Assembly: GCA_024699645.1 (NCBI GenBank)
Contig: JAILPE010000060.1
Span: 1 to 35,305 of the forward strand
DNA from: Lachnospiraceae bacterium
GTDB lineage: Bacteria > Bacillota > Clostridia > Lachnospirales > Lachnospiraceae
Reading direction: 5' to 3'
DNA length: 35,305 nt
The notes under the pieces are model-generated. The model had not been told where the DNA came from, searched no databases, and worked only from the letters and a program-made list of their open reading frames with translations. Shown piece by piece: positions 24,502 through 32,917 of this stretch (position 1 is its first letter; every line of letters starts with the position of its first letter). The position numbers were made by a program, and so were the translations under genes.

Positions 24502-26343
24502 GTGAAAACCGAAAAACTGTATTATAAAGATCCGATGACAGAAACATTTGATGCAAAAGTTCTTGCTTGCACCGAGATTGAAAACAAAAAAGGGTTCTAC
24601 TCCCTCATTCTCGACAAGACGGCATTTTTCCCCGAAGGCGGCGGACAGGAATGTGATACCGGCATGATCTGCGCAGAAGGAATTACAGCGACAGTGACAT
24701 ACGTATCGGAAGACGCCGAGGGCAGTATCATACACACCGTCGACAGGCAGTTTGAAGTCGGAATGACCGTTAAAGGAACACTCGATTGGGATAAGCGTTT
24801 TTCGAACATGCAACACCATACGGGCGAACATATTATGAGCGGGCTCATAAAGAAGTATTTTGACAAAAACAACGTCGGATTTCATCTGCATTCCGAAAAT
24901 GCCGTGTTTGACATTGACGGGACATTTTCACAGGAAGACCTTAGCTTTCTCGAAGATAAGGCAAACAAAGCCGTGACCGCCGACATCGTTGTAAACACCA
25001 AGTTCATTTCCAAAGACGAACTGATAAATATACCGTGTCGCAGTAAGTTTTACGACACTGCCGCTCCCGGTGAAGAAAGAACGGCGACCACCCTTCTTCC
25101 ACTCCCCGACGAAATACGTATCGTAAACATCGAGGGGACAGATACATGCGCATGTTGCGCTCCTCACGTAAAATCAACCGGGCAGATCGGTATGATCAAG
25201 ATCATGAGTGCAGAGCACTTCAGAGGCGGCACGAGATTTACGATCGTTTGCGGTGATGCGGCGCTTAAGGCAATGCGCCGACTCAGAAACGACGAGCTTA
25301 AGATCATGCACATGCTTTCCGCCAAACAAGGCGAAACACCGGACAAAGTCGCAAGTCTTCAGGAAGCTCTGCAAACCGCAAAGCAGTCTTCTTACGCTAA
25401 AGACGAAACAATAGCGGATATCCTTATGCAGTCGGCCGCAGCCGAAAATAAAAGGATCTTCTTTTGCCCCGATATCGATATGAACAAAGCTCGCAAATGC
25501 GTAAACGAATTGACCGGACATGCTTCAAACGCAAAGGTGTCCGAACGCTCATATCCTCCCGTTTTTTTCTTCATAGGTTCTGATAAGGATGGGTATAGAT
25601 TTATCATCGGTGGAGGCAGTGACGCGAGGAAAACTCTCGAGTTGCTCAAAGAAAAGCTTGATATAAAAGGAGGCGGAAGTGTCGAGATGGTGAGCGGTAC
25701 CACAACCGCTTCACGCTCTTCCATTGAAGCCGCTATCTCTATTTCCGTTACTGATATATGTGGCCCCCGCATGATACTTGCGTCGGCTTCTCCACGCCGA
25801 AAGGAAATACTCTCAAAACTTAAGATTCCATTTGAGGTCATCGTCTCGGGTGCGGATGAAAATTCCTCGACAAAAGAACCCTGTGCTCTTGTAAAAGAGT
25901 TGTCATATATAAAAGCCAAAGATGTATTTGAGAAGTTTACGAACAACGAAAGTGTGCTTGTCATCGGATCGGACACTGTTGTCGATCTTGACGGCACGAT
26001 CCTCGGTAAACCTCGTGACAGCGCCGTAGCTGCCGAAATGCTCAGATCGCTCTCCGGCAGATCCCATAAAGTTCACACCGGTATTACTGTTATCGTCAGA
26101 ACCGATGACGGTAAGATCAGTGAATTTAACGAATCAGAAACAAGTATCGTAAATGTCGATCCTCTCACGGACAAAGAGATAACCGACTATATCAACAGCG
26201 GCGAACCTTTTGACAAAGCCGGTTCTTACGCGGTTCAGGGTCTTTTTGCTCCCTACATATCTTCGATAGAAGGTGATTATTACAATATCGTGGGGCTTCC
26301 GCTCAGGCGGCTTTATAGAATTATAAAAACTTTTTACTCATAA
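24502..26343 (+). CDS. Fusion of alanyl-tRNA editing protein (AlaX) and Maf nucleotide pyrophosphatase
   Basis: Two enzymes lie in one 613-residue frame. Residues 1-420 are an AlaX-type alanyl-tRNA deacylase: PEGGGQECDTG (44-54), the zinc-binding HxxxH at H106/H110, CxxxH at C218/H222, and a C-terminal DHHA1 domain (GGGSDARKTLELL, 370-382; GGGSVEMVSG, 390-399). This part removes Ser/Gly misacylated to tRNA-Ala. Residues 424-611 are Maf, a nucleotide pyrophosphatase acting on dTTP/UTP or modified nucleotides: SASPRR (428-433), GSDTVVDLDG (489-498), KPRD (503-506) and KAGSYAVQG (572-580). The start is GTG at 24502, supported by AAGGAG at 24490-24495. No stop or ribosome binding site separates the domains, so it reads as a real fusion. 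The last codons lie inside a tandem duplication. Confidence 0.92.
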   Translation: MKTEKLYYKDPMTETFDAKVLACTEIENKKGFYSLILDKTAFFPEGGGQECDTGMICAEGITATVTYVSEDAEGSIIHTVDRQFEVGMTVKGTLDWDKRFSNMQHHTGEHIMSGLIKKYFDKNNVGFHLHSENAVFDIDGTFSQEDLSFLEDKANKAVTADIVVNTKFISKDELINIPCRSKFYDTAAPGEERTATTLLPLPDEIRIVNIEGTDTCACCAPHVKSTGQIGMIKIMSAEHFRGGTRFTIVCGDAALKAMRRLRNDELKIMHMLSAKQGETPDKVASLQEALQTAKQSSYAKDETIADILMQSAAAENKRIFFCPDIDMNKARKCVNELTGHASNAKVSERSYPPVFFFIGSDKDGYRFIIGGGSDARKTLELLKEKLDIKGGGSVEMVSGTTTASRSSIEAAISISVTDICGPRMILASASPRRKEILSKLKIPFEVIVSGADENSSTKEPCALVKELSYIKAKDVFEKFTNNESVLVIGSDTVVDLDGTILGKPRDSAVAAEMLRSLSGRSHKVHTGITVIVRTDDGKISEFNESETSIVNVDPLTDKEITDYINSGEPFDKAGSYAVQGLFAPYISSIEGDYYNIVGLPLRRLYRIIKTFYS

Positions 26344-26360
26344 CAGACAGTGTTAAAGTC

Positions 26361-26378
26361 GCGCTCTTGAGGCTTTTT
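26361..26378 (+). terminator. Weak intrinsic terminator, repeat copy 1
   Basis: GC and CT pair with AG and GC around a CTTG tetraloop, with one bulged G, followed by five T's. The stem is short, so termination may be weak. Confidence 0.4.
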
Positions 26379-26403
26379 ACTCATAACAGACCGTATTAAA
26401 GTC

Positions 26404-26420
26404 GCGCTCTTGAGGCTTTT
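26404..26420 (+). terminator. Weak intrinsic terminator, repeat copy 2
   Basis: The second copy of the same bulged stem with CTTG loop, followed by four T's, C, then TT. Two weak terminators in series could act better than one. Confidence 0.4.
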
Positions 26421-26456
26421 CTTCCTTACGGGATAAATTATTTTTCAATAACAATC

Positions 26457-26485
26457 TTGATATTCGCACGCTATTTAATTATAAT
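26457..26485 (+). promoter_or_regulatory. SigA-type promoter of the 243-residue membrane protein gene
   Basis: TTGATA (26457-26462), 17 bases, TATAAT (26480-26485): 5/6 and 6/6 matches at ideal spacing. The predicted start near 26492 leaves a leader of about 45 bases before the GGAGGT at 26525-26530. Confidence 0.85.
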
Positions 26486-26537
26486 TTTTGCGAATGATCA
26501 CATAGTTATATGACAACAATAATCGGAGGTAATCAAA

Positions 26538-27269
26538 ATGTCAGAAGAACTAAAAGAAACAAACGTTACTGAAGAAGCTGAAGAAAAGAAGGAAGGATCG
26601 AAAGGATTTTTTAACGACAAGAAGATCGAGATCCTTGTGGCTGTTTTTCTCGGCATAACTGCTATCCTTACGGCATGGGCATCATGGATCGGATCTCTTC
26701 ACGGAGGAAATCAGGCAACCAATTATACCAAAAGCAATAACCTTTCGGCAGAAGGAAATTCCGAATACAATGCCGGAATGCAGCTTTATCTTTCCGATCA
26801 GATGGCATGGAACACCATGATGGAATATAATTTCGATCTTGAACTTGCTCAGACAAAGGGTGACGATGTCGAAGTTGCTTTCATCGAAGAAAAACTTGAT
26901 ACTTTCATCGAACAGAACTGCAGCGAAATAATGGCAAATGCATTTTCAAAGATGACAGACGATATGAATTCTCCTTTCGAAGTCGAAGGTATGCTCGATG
27001 AATACTTTGTGACCGCGAATTCACTTCTCGAAGAGTCACAGGCTCTTCTTGAAGAAGGTCAGCGCGATAATTCAAGCGGCGACTCATTCAACCTTGTAAA
27101 TGTCATCTATTCGATCGTACTCTTCATGCTCGGTATCATAGGCGTATTCAAGAGGATCCCGAACCGTTTCGTGGTTCTTTGTATCGCAGTTGTCTGCCTC
27201 GTTCTTGCAACCGTTTATATGATCACACTTCCTATGCCTACAGGCTTCAGCTTCAGCAATTTCTTCTAA
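26538..27269 (+). CDS. Membrane protein of unknown function, three TM segments
   Basis: I do not recognise a characterised family; it loosely recalls DUF4337-type proteins. The 243 residues start with a charged Glu/Lys-rich cytoplasmic tail (1-33), then one TM segment (about 34-55, LVAVFLGITAILTAWASWIG). A central domain of about 125 residues is acidic and helical, containing NYTKSNNLSAEGNSEYNAGMQ near its start. Two closely spaced TM segments follow (about 187-205 and 211-232), and the end is short and aromatic (GFSFSNFF). GGAGGT seven bases before the ATG is a strong ribosome binding site. It is monocistronic: own strong promoter, terminators on both sides, opposite in direction to most of the window. 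Confidence 0.8.
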   Translation: MSEELKETNVTEEAEEKKEGSKGFFNDKKIEILVAVFLGITAILTAWASWIGSLHGGNQATNYTKSNNLSAEGNSEYNAGMQLYLSDQMAWNTMMEYNFDLELAQTKGDDVEVAFIEEKLDTFIEQNCSEIMANAFSKMTDDMNSPFEVEGMLDEYFVTANSLLEESQALLEEGQRDNSSGDSFNLVNVIYSIVLFMLGIIGVFKRIPNRFVVLCIAVVCLVLATVYMITLPMPTGFSFSNFF

Positions 27270-27362
27270 ACCGAAGGAACATGAAGACCCGTCTTTAATG
27301 AACGGGCATATGGCTGTAATCTGCAGAAATAAGAACTCAAATCAAAAAGACAATATAAAATG

Positions 27363-27398
27363 CGGACTCTCTGTATCATCACAGGAGTCCGTTTTTTT
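27363..27398. terminator. Intrinsic terminator, probably bidirectional
   Basis: CGGACTC pairs with GAGTCCG; a single bulged T and a CTGT/ACAG stem continue it, around a six-base loop. Seven T's follow on the plus strand (27392-27398), making a strong terminator for the plus-strand gene. On the minus strand the same hairpin is followed by CATTTTATATT, a weaker U-tract, so it may also end the NUDIX transcript. The NUDIX stop codon lies in its loop. Confidence 0.85.
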
Positions 27399-27939
27399 CT
27401 CTCATATACAGTGCAAGCGCCGTCCCGACGAATGCGTGACAATACTCACTGTTACCGAACGATGACAAGACCTCTTTAATCGGAACGTATATACAGTTTA
27501 AGATTTCGTCCTCGTCAGTCTCACTTTTCCCCGTATCGTTTATGTCTTCGGCAAGATAAAAGTAAACAATGTTGCTGAAGATGGCCGGATTTGGGTTCAA
27601 CGCGGCAAGCAGTTTCATCCTTCCCGCAATAAGTCCCGTTTCTTCTCTCAGCTCTCTCGCCGCCGCATATGCGGGATCTTCGCCTTTCTCGGCAAGTCCT
27701 CCCGGGAATTCTACGGTTATCTTTCCGTAAGCATGTCTGAACTGCCTGACCATGCAAAAACATCCGTCAACCACAGCGATCGTACTTACCCACACCGGCG
27801 CAGCGATCGATATATAATCGCCCTCCGCACCGAGCTTCGAGTTCTTCTCATGCTGAGAGCAAACATCAAATATGGGAGTCTCAAGTATTGTTTTGTTATT
27901 TGTTTTTTCCCAGATCAATTCCGAATCAGTGTACTTCAT
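27379..27939 (-). CDS. NUDIX hydrolase, ADP-ribose pyrophosphatase-like
   Basis: This family hydrolyses nucleoside diphosphates linked to another moiety; this subgroup typically cleaves ADP-ribose to AMP and ribose 5-phosphate with Mg2+. The NUDIX box is complete: a GLAEKGE opening, seven residues, then REL-REETGL. The upstream VRQFRHAYGKITVEFPGGL is typical of ADP-ribose pyrophosphatases, where the Glu and Arg contact substrate. The reading has 186 residues from the ATG at 27939, with GGAAG seven bases upstream; the GTG at 27966 has no ribosome binding site. Its last codons form one arm of the shared terminator. It lies downstream of the EAL genes on the same strand. Confidence 0.9.
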   Translation of the reverse strand: MKYTDSELIWEKTNNKTILETPIFDVCSQHEKNSKLGAEGDYISIAAPVWVSTIAVVDGCFCMVRQFRHAYGKITVEFPGGLAEKGEDPAYAAARELREETGLIAGRMKLLAALNPNPAIFSNIVYFYLAEDINDTGKSETDEDEILNCIYVPIKEVLSSFGNSEYCHAFVGTALALYMREKNGLL

Positions 27940-27976
27940 TTTTTCACTTCCGTATTCATCCTGCACATCATTAAGA

Positions 27977-27999
27977 AAAGGGCATTTGTCCGACCCTTT
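27977..27999 (-). terminator. Possible intrinsic terminator after the first EAL gene
   Basis: AAAGGG and CCCTTT pair around an 11-base loop, then TCTT follows on the minus strand. The stem overlaps the stop codon of the EAL gene. The stem is short and the T-run is broken, so some read-through into the NUDIX gene is likely. Confidence 0.45.
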
Positions 28000-29908
28000 A
28001 GGACAACCGGCTTGTCAGGAAATATACAAATTCATCTTCGGGTATGGGCTTAGAGAAATAATATCCCTGATAATAACTGAAATCCATATCCCTTATTATA
28101 CCAAGCAGGTTATCCGTTTCAATGCCGCATGCAACAGCCTTTATATTCAGATCTCTTATCATACGTACCATATTACCAGTTACGATCTTACACTTATCAC
28201 TTAGTAATGCGTTCCAGATCGCAGATTTGTCAAATTTAACATATCTGACGGGAAATCTGATTATCTTCTCTGCATTCGCGGCAGCCGTTCCGAAATTATC
28301 GATCGTAAACGTCATTCCGTAGTCCATAAGCTTCTTTATGTTCATTATCATTGTACTGTTGTCGTCGACCTGAAATGCCTTGTCCGTGATCTCCAAATTG
28401 ATAAATCCGGGCGTAAGATGATATTTACCGCATATGGCTATCAGTCTGTCGGCCATGTCGGACTGAATACACTGCATATACGATATATTAATATCTATAA
28501 AATCCATTCCGAGGGAATGAAGATTATACTTCGATGCGATATGGCAGACTCTGTCAAACACAAGCTCTCCGAGCTTACCCATAAGTCCGTTCTTTTCGGC
28601 TATCGGAATAAATTCCGAAGGATATATAAGCCCAAGTTCCTTGTCTTCGATCCTCAAAAGAACCTCTGCAGACACGAAATCGGAATTGTCACTGTTGAAT
28701 ATCGGCTGGAAATATACCGAGAAACTCTCGTTTTTGATCGCTCTGAGCAGTGCCGAGTACACCTTTAACTCCCTGTCATAGAAATCAAAACGCGAAGTAT
28801 TCAGGAATACGATCGTGTCGCTCTCGTTCTCTCTGTCCTTCTTGTCTTTCACATACGAAAGTGCCTTATATATGTGATCGAACGAGTAAAAAGCATCATG
28901 CTTGAACGCATATATGATCGGTGAAAGCGATTTCTTCATGTCAAGATCAAAACATATCTTATCCACCTGGTTTGAAACGCGCACCATTACTTCACGAACA
29001 TCCTGGGTAGTAATGATCGCGAACGAAAGATCATCAATGATAAACACGTTCTTCTTTTTGCATACCTCATGAAGCATGCTTATGATCCTGTTTTCAAGCT
29101 CTTCTTTTTTTGTTTCGGGCAAAGCTTCGACAACAAGACCCATATTATCGATACCAAGGAAAAATACCGAGAACTTTTTACCTTCACTGAGTTTATTGTC
29201 AACACTGTCAAGGAAACATCTTTCATTGAAGCAAAGATTATATTTGTAATAATACAGATACGGATCCTGAAGTGTCGTATAAAGCAGCATCCCGACCACC
29301 ATATATGCGTAGGTGAACAGCTTAATACCGAGCTTGTCGGCCCAGACTATCTGCCAACCGGCGGCAAAAAGAAGGATCAAAACGCTGATAACTATAACTG
29401 CGCGCGTCGATCTCGAGAGCTTTTCTCTAAATTGAAATGCTGCTATAAAAATGATCGCAAAAGTGAACAGCCCCACATAGTAAGGAAGCAGATATAAGCC
29501 GCCTCTTGTTATGACTCCGTTCTTGACCGAGAGAACCCACCCCGTAAAAGGCGTGCTGACCATTATAGACGTTATAATGATAACGTAAACAACGACAATT
29601 ATGCTCATTCCTCTGCCGAATTTACGATATGACATTACCGCCATGAAATATCTGAGTACTATATATGTCAGGAAATACGTTACAAACATTCCTATGACCT
29701 TAACTGTGTACCACCATAGCGAATCGATCTTATATATCCCGACCTCATCAAGATCGAGGATTATATCCGATATTGACAAAAGGATGAGAAGCACGAGGTA
29801 GAAACTGTAATAATATCCGCTTTTCATAAAGATATTACGTCTGAGATAATACGTAAAAAGCATGATAAGAGAAACACACAATGCTGTAATATCAAAGCAT
29901 AAGGACAT
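27998..29908 (-). CDS. Membrane protein with 7TM-like sensor, degenerate GGDEF and EAL domain (paralog A)
   Basis: The 636 residues comprise about seven TM segments (about 1-212), a degenerate GGDEF-like domain (about 245-370, with no GGDEF motif and no substrate signature), and a C-terminal EAL domain (about 395-630). In the EAL domain the metal-binding E415 is in EVLLR, N474 in INIS, E506 in LEITD, K558 in KFD, E597 in GIETD and Q614 in QGYYFSKP. The DDFG loop, however, reads D537-N538-F-G, so one of the two metal-binding aspartates is missing. It may therefore bind c-di-GMP with little or no hydrolysis. AGGAGG stands upstream of the ATG. It lies 18 bases after its paralog. Confidence 0.9.
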   Translation of the reverse strand: MSLCFDITALCVSLIMLFTYYLRRNIFMKSGYYYSFYLVLLILLSISDIILDLDEVGIYKIDSLWWYTVKVIGMFVTYFLTYIVLRYFMAVMSYRKFGRGMSIIVVVYVIIITSIMVSTPFTGWVLSVKNGVITRGGLYLLPYYVGLFTFAIIFIAAFQFREKLSRSTRAVIVISVLILLFAAGWQIVWADKLGIKLFTYAYMVVGMLLYTTLQDPYLYYYKYNLCFNERCFLDSVDNKLSEGKKFSVFFLGIDNMGLVVEALPETKKEELENRIISMLHEVCKKKNVFIIDDLSFAIITTQDVREVMVRVSNQVDKICFDLDMKKSLSPIIYAFKHDAFYSFDHIYKALSYVKDKKDRENESDTIVFLNTSRFDFYDRELKVYSALLRAIKNESFSVYFQPIFNSDNSDFVSAEVLLRIEDKELGLIYPSEFIPIAEKNGLMGKLGELVFDRVCHIASKYNLHSLGMDFIDINISYMQCIQSDMADRLIAICGKYHLTPGFINLEITDKAFQVDDNSTMIMNIKKLMDYGMTFTIDNFGTAAANAEKIIRFPVRYVKFDKSAIWNALLSDKCKIVTGNMVRMIRDLNIKAVACGIETDNLLGIIRDMDFSYYQGYYFSKPIPEDEFVYFLTSRLS

Positions 29909-29926
29909 ATCGCAAACTACCTCCTT

Positions 29927-31834
29927 TCATCGTTTTACATGGTCGTTTAAAAACTTGATATATTCCTCTTCATAAAGAGGCTTTGAAAAATAATATCCCT
30001 GAAAAAGATCAAATCCCATTGAATACAAAGATCTGTAAAGCTCGTCGGTTTCAACACCGCAAGCAACAGCCTTGTATCCGAGTTCCTTGATCATCTTTAC
30101 GAGATGCATAAGTATGGCTTTATTACCTGTTCCGGATATGGAACCTGCAATCGTATGTCTGTCAAATTTAATATACTTCACAGGGAATCCGGTTATCTTA
30201 TCCGCACTCGAAAATACACAGCCGAAATTGTCGATTGCAAACGACATGCCCTTTCGCTTAAGACTGAGTACATTTTCAAGGATGGTGCCTTTATCCTTTA
30301 TACATGAGTTTTCGGAGATTTCGATACCGAAAACTCTCGGGTCTATCTCATATTTACGGCATATGGCGCCCATGCTTTCGGATAAACGGTTTCCGATACA
30401 CTGGGACTGGGAAATGTTTATATGCATGAATACCGTACCGAGATCCTTAAGGTTATGACGCTTCAATGTTTTGCATACAAGTTCGAACACCCTGTCTCCG
30501 ATCTGACCTGAAAGACCATACTTATCGGCAACGGGAATAAATTCATCGGGGAAAAGCATTCCGAGTTTCGGATCGTTCAGCCTCATAAGTACTTCACATG
30601 AGGAATAAACATCCAATGAAACATCATATATAGGCTGATAGCATACAACGAAATGATTATTATTGATACCGTCCGTTATAGCGGTAAGGACAGCTCTTTC
30701 TCTTCGGTGAAGTCTGAAATCCTCTTTTTTGAGTTCAAATACTCTTTTGCCGCTGTCAGCACCCGGATCATGCATCTTAAACAATTCAGACGCAGTTACG
30801 CAATCCTCTCCCGTTTCAATATCCTCTTTTCTAAGTATCGAAATAAAAGGCTCGAGAGGAAGCATTGCTCCGACCCCGCTACAGATCTCGCATACCTTTT
30901 CGTATATGGAATCGGCTTCGTTCTCTTTCATTTTTGATACAGCAATGGCGAAATTACCGTTGTCAAAGTAAAAGACATTTTTCTTCCCAAATCCCTTAAC
31001 CATACCCTCGACAAGTCTGTTCTCAAGTCTTTCGATCATATCTCTCTGGAGATAAAGGCTCATCATGGTAAAGTCAACGATTCCGACAAACACGATCCCC
31101 TCAAGATTGTAATGTCTGAAATTACGGGAAGCGATCTGTTTGAAAGCATATTCGTTGAAACACAGATTATACTGATAATAAAATTCGGAAGCGTCTTCGA
31201 TCGAAGAAAACAAAAGTATGAGAGCGAGCGCGCTTATCATACATCCCGGCTGGTATCTGGGGAAGACAGCTTGTCCGACAAACGCAAAAACAAGTGTCAC
31301 GCATGCCGCAAACAGCGAATAACGCTGATATTTTCTTATATTTTGTCCGTATTTTGCAATATAAGTGATCACAGTAAAATTAAAGCATGTAAGAACAATC
31401 GAAAAATAAATGAAAAATATCGCCGTAACATATACGATACCTTTGTCTAACGTGAAAAAGAATCCTGTTTGGGGTGTTATCGATATGCCAATGATCTCGA
31501 ACGTTGCAAACACGATCAGTATTATCTTTACACTGGTCGCTATTTTCCTTACGCCGAGGATTTCAAAGAAATAAAAAACTATCCCGAAATAAAAGGCACA
31601 GAAAAAGAACATAGACAAACAAACACTCGTGGTCAATGCTCCTCTGTCAAAATTATCACCGTCCTGAGATATCTTAGCTATTACTTCATTTAAGAGATTA
31701 ACGATTGAAAGGGTAATAACACAGAATAGGAAATAAAACCCGGATCTTTGCCGGGTATTTCTTCTGGCAAAATATGCGCTCAAAAGCATAATGATTATGC
31801 CTGCAGTCGCATATGTAAAATCGCCTAATATCAT
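29927..31834 (-). CDS. Membrane protein with 7TM-like sensor, degenerate GGDEF and EAL domain (paralog B)
   Basis: The architecture and size match paralog A: about seven TM segments (1-211), the shared hinge YQYNLCFNE (220-228; YKYNLCFNE in A), a degenerate GGDEF-like region (about 245-370) and an EAL domain (about 395-632). EAL residues: E414 in EVLMR, N473 in INIS, E505 in IEISE, K556 in KFD, E595 in GVETD, Q612 in QGYYFSKP. The same D535-N536-F-G substitution is present. The start at 31834 is supported by GGGAG at 31841-31845 with six bases of spacing; the ATG at 31867 has none. It follows ftsY with a 74-base gap in which I see no promoter. Confidence 0.9.
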   Translation of the reverse strand: MILGDFTYATAGIIIMLLSAYFARRNTRQRSGFYFLFCVITLSIVNLLNEVIAKISQDGDNFDRGALTTSVCLSMFFFCAFYFGIVFYFFEILGVRKIATSVKIILIVFATFEIIGISITPQTGFFFTLDKGIVYVTAIFFIYFSIVLTCFNFTVITYIAKYGQNIRKYQRYSLFAACVTLVFAFVGQAVFPRYQPGCMISALALILLFSSIEDASEFYYQYNLCFNEYAFKQIASRNFRHYNLEGIVFVGIVDFTMMSLYLQRDMIERLENRLVEGMVKGFGKKNVFYFDNGNFAIAVSKMKENEADSIYEKVCEICSGVGAMLPLEPFISILRKEDIETGEDCVTASELFKMHDPGADSGKRVFELKKEDFRLHRRERAVLTAITDGINNNHFVVCYQPIYDVSLDVYSSCEVLMRLNDPKLGMLFPDEFIPVADKYGLSGQIGDRVFELVCKTLKRHNLKDLGTVFMHINISQSQCIGNRLSESMGAICRKYEIDPRVFGIEISENSCIKDKGTILENVLSLKRKGMSFAIDNFGCVFSSADKITGFPVKYIKFDRHTIAGSISGTGNKAILMHLVKMIKELGYKAVACGVETDELYRSLYSMGFDLFQGYYFSKPLYEEEYIKFLNDHVKR

Positions 31835-31908
31835 ACTCTGCTCCCTCTTAAGAACTATGTGAGCCATGCACTCGGTTGATGGTCATCAGTTCGGCAATGA
31901 TCTTTCGA

Positions 31909-32850
31909 TCACGTATTTTCCGATGAGTTTTCACCAAACAGTGCACCGGCAAACTCTTTAGGATCAAATCTTTGAAGATCCCCTATCTTTTCACCGACCC
32001 CGATATATTTTACAGGGATCGACAGTTCCTTGGCTATTGCTATCGCAATACCTCCCTTGGCCGTTCCGTCAAGCTTGGTAAGGATTATACCCGTAACGGG
32101 TGCTACCTCACTGAATTGTTTTGCCTGTACAAGAGCATTCTGTCCCGTAGTTGCATCAAGTACGATGAATGTTTCCCTTCTTGCATTCGGCATTTCTCTT
32201 TCGGTAACCCTATTTATCTTGGCAAGCTCGTCCATAAGGTTCTTTTTGTTATGAAGACGTCCCGCCGTATCGATCATCAATATATCGGCCTTTCTTGACT
32301 TCGCGGCATTAAGTGCATCAAAAACAACTGCTGCCGGATCCGATCCTTCACTCTGAGAAATGAGAACCGCTCCGGCCCTGTCTGACCATTCCGCAAGCTG
32401 ATCTATCGCACCGGCTCTGAATGTATCGGCAGCGGCAAGTATAACACTCCTGCCTTTATCCTTTAAAAGAGATGCAAGTTTTCCTATAGATGTGGTCTTA
32501 CCGACGCCGTTTACGCCGATAACCATGACCACTCCGCCTTTTTCCTCGAATTCGTACGCATCATCTTCCACATTCATCTGTCCGGCGATAATGTCGATCA
32601 AAAGTCGGCGCACCTCTTCGGGCTCTTTTATCCCGAGTTCCTTGACTTTTTCGCGAAGCTCCGAAATGATATCTTCGGACGCCCGCATACCTATATCGGC
32701 CATAACGAGAATTTCCTCAAGCCCTTCGTAAAAATCTTCGTCAATTTTTGAAGAAAAAAGTCCGCTCAGGCCGTTTGCTATGTTTTTACGGGTCTTTGAA
32801 AGACCGCTGAGCAATCTTCCGAAAAATCCGCTTTTCTTTTCATTTTCCAT
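31909..32850 (-). CDS. ftsY: Signal recognition particle receptor FtsY
   Basis: FtsY is the membrane-associated GTPase that receives SRP-ribosome complexes for co-translational insertion through SecYEG. The 313-residue protein is the short A-domain-less form common in Firmicutes: a Lys-rich start (MENEKKSGFFGRLLSGL), the N helical bundle (about 15-95) and the G domain. The G domain shows GVNGVGKTTSIGKLA (G1), DTAGRLHNKKNLMDEL (G3) and TKLDGTAKGG (G4). The ATG at 32850 is preferred because GGTGA lies five bases upstream; an ATG at 32862 would add four residues but has no properly spaced site. It lies 67 bases after smc, the classic smc-ftsY order. Confidence 0.95.
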   Translation of the reverse strand: MENEKKSGFFGRLLSGLSKTRKNIANGLSGLFSSKIDEDFYEGLEEILVMADIGMRASEDIISELREKVKELGIKEPEEVRRLLIDIIAGQMNVEDDAYEFEEKGGVVMVIGVNGVGKTTSIGKLASLLKDKGRSVILAAADTFRAGAIDQLAEWSDRAGAVLISQSEGSDPAAVVFDALNAAKSRKADILMIDTAGRLHNKKNLMDELAKINRVTEREMPNARRETFIVLDATTGQNALVQAKQFSEVAPVTGIILTKLDGTAKGGIAIAIAKELSIPVKYIGVGEKIGDLQRFDPKEFAGALFGENSSENT

Positions 32851-32917
32851 ATTATTCACCATACCTGTTAATATTTATAATACAATACTTATTGTTCATA
32901 TTCAACTATCTGAAAAT

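Larger units (their letters stand above)
26330..26420. repeat. 43-bp direct tandem repeat, two full copies plus five bases
   Basis: Copy one (26330-26372) and copy two (26373-26415) are identical except at two positions (CAGTG versus CCGTA). A CTTTT remnant of a third follows. The unit begins in the last codons of the AlaX-Maf gene, includes its TAA stop and ends after GTCGCGCTCTTGAGG. It is best read as a local duplication of the gene's 3' end and terminator. Confidence 0.95.

Noticed and set aside
24502-26343. Two separate genes (alaX and maf) joined by an error
   Set aside because: The frame runs through without stop, and there is no Shine-Dalgarno before the internal ATG at the Maf start, so the fusion is the simpler reading.
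26330-26420. Direct repeats as a CRISPR remnant
   Set aside because: The two copies are contiguous with no spacers, include a gene's stop codon, and there are no cas genes.
27288-27306. CCCGT/ACGGG hairpin just after the orphan membrane protein gene
   Set aside because: The five-pair stem is not followed by T's; the hairpin at 27363-27398 is the much better terminator.
31901-31920. TGATC-GAAA-GATCA hairpin at the ftsY stop as terminator
   Set aside because: It is a short stem with no U-tract on the minus strand.
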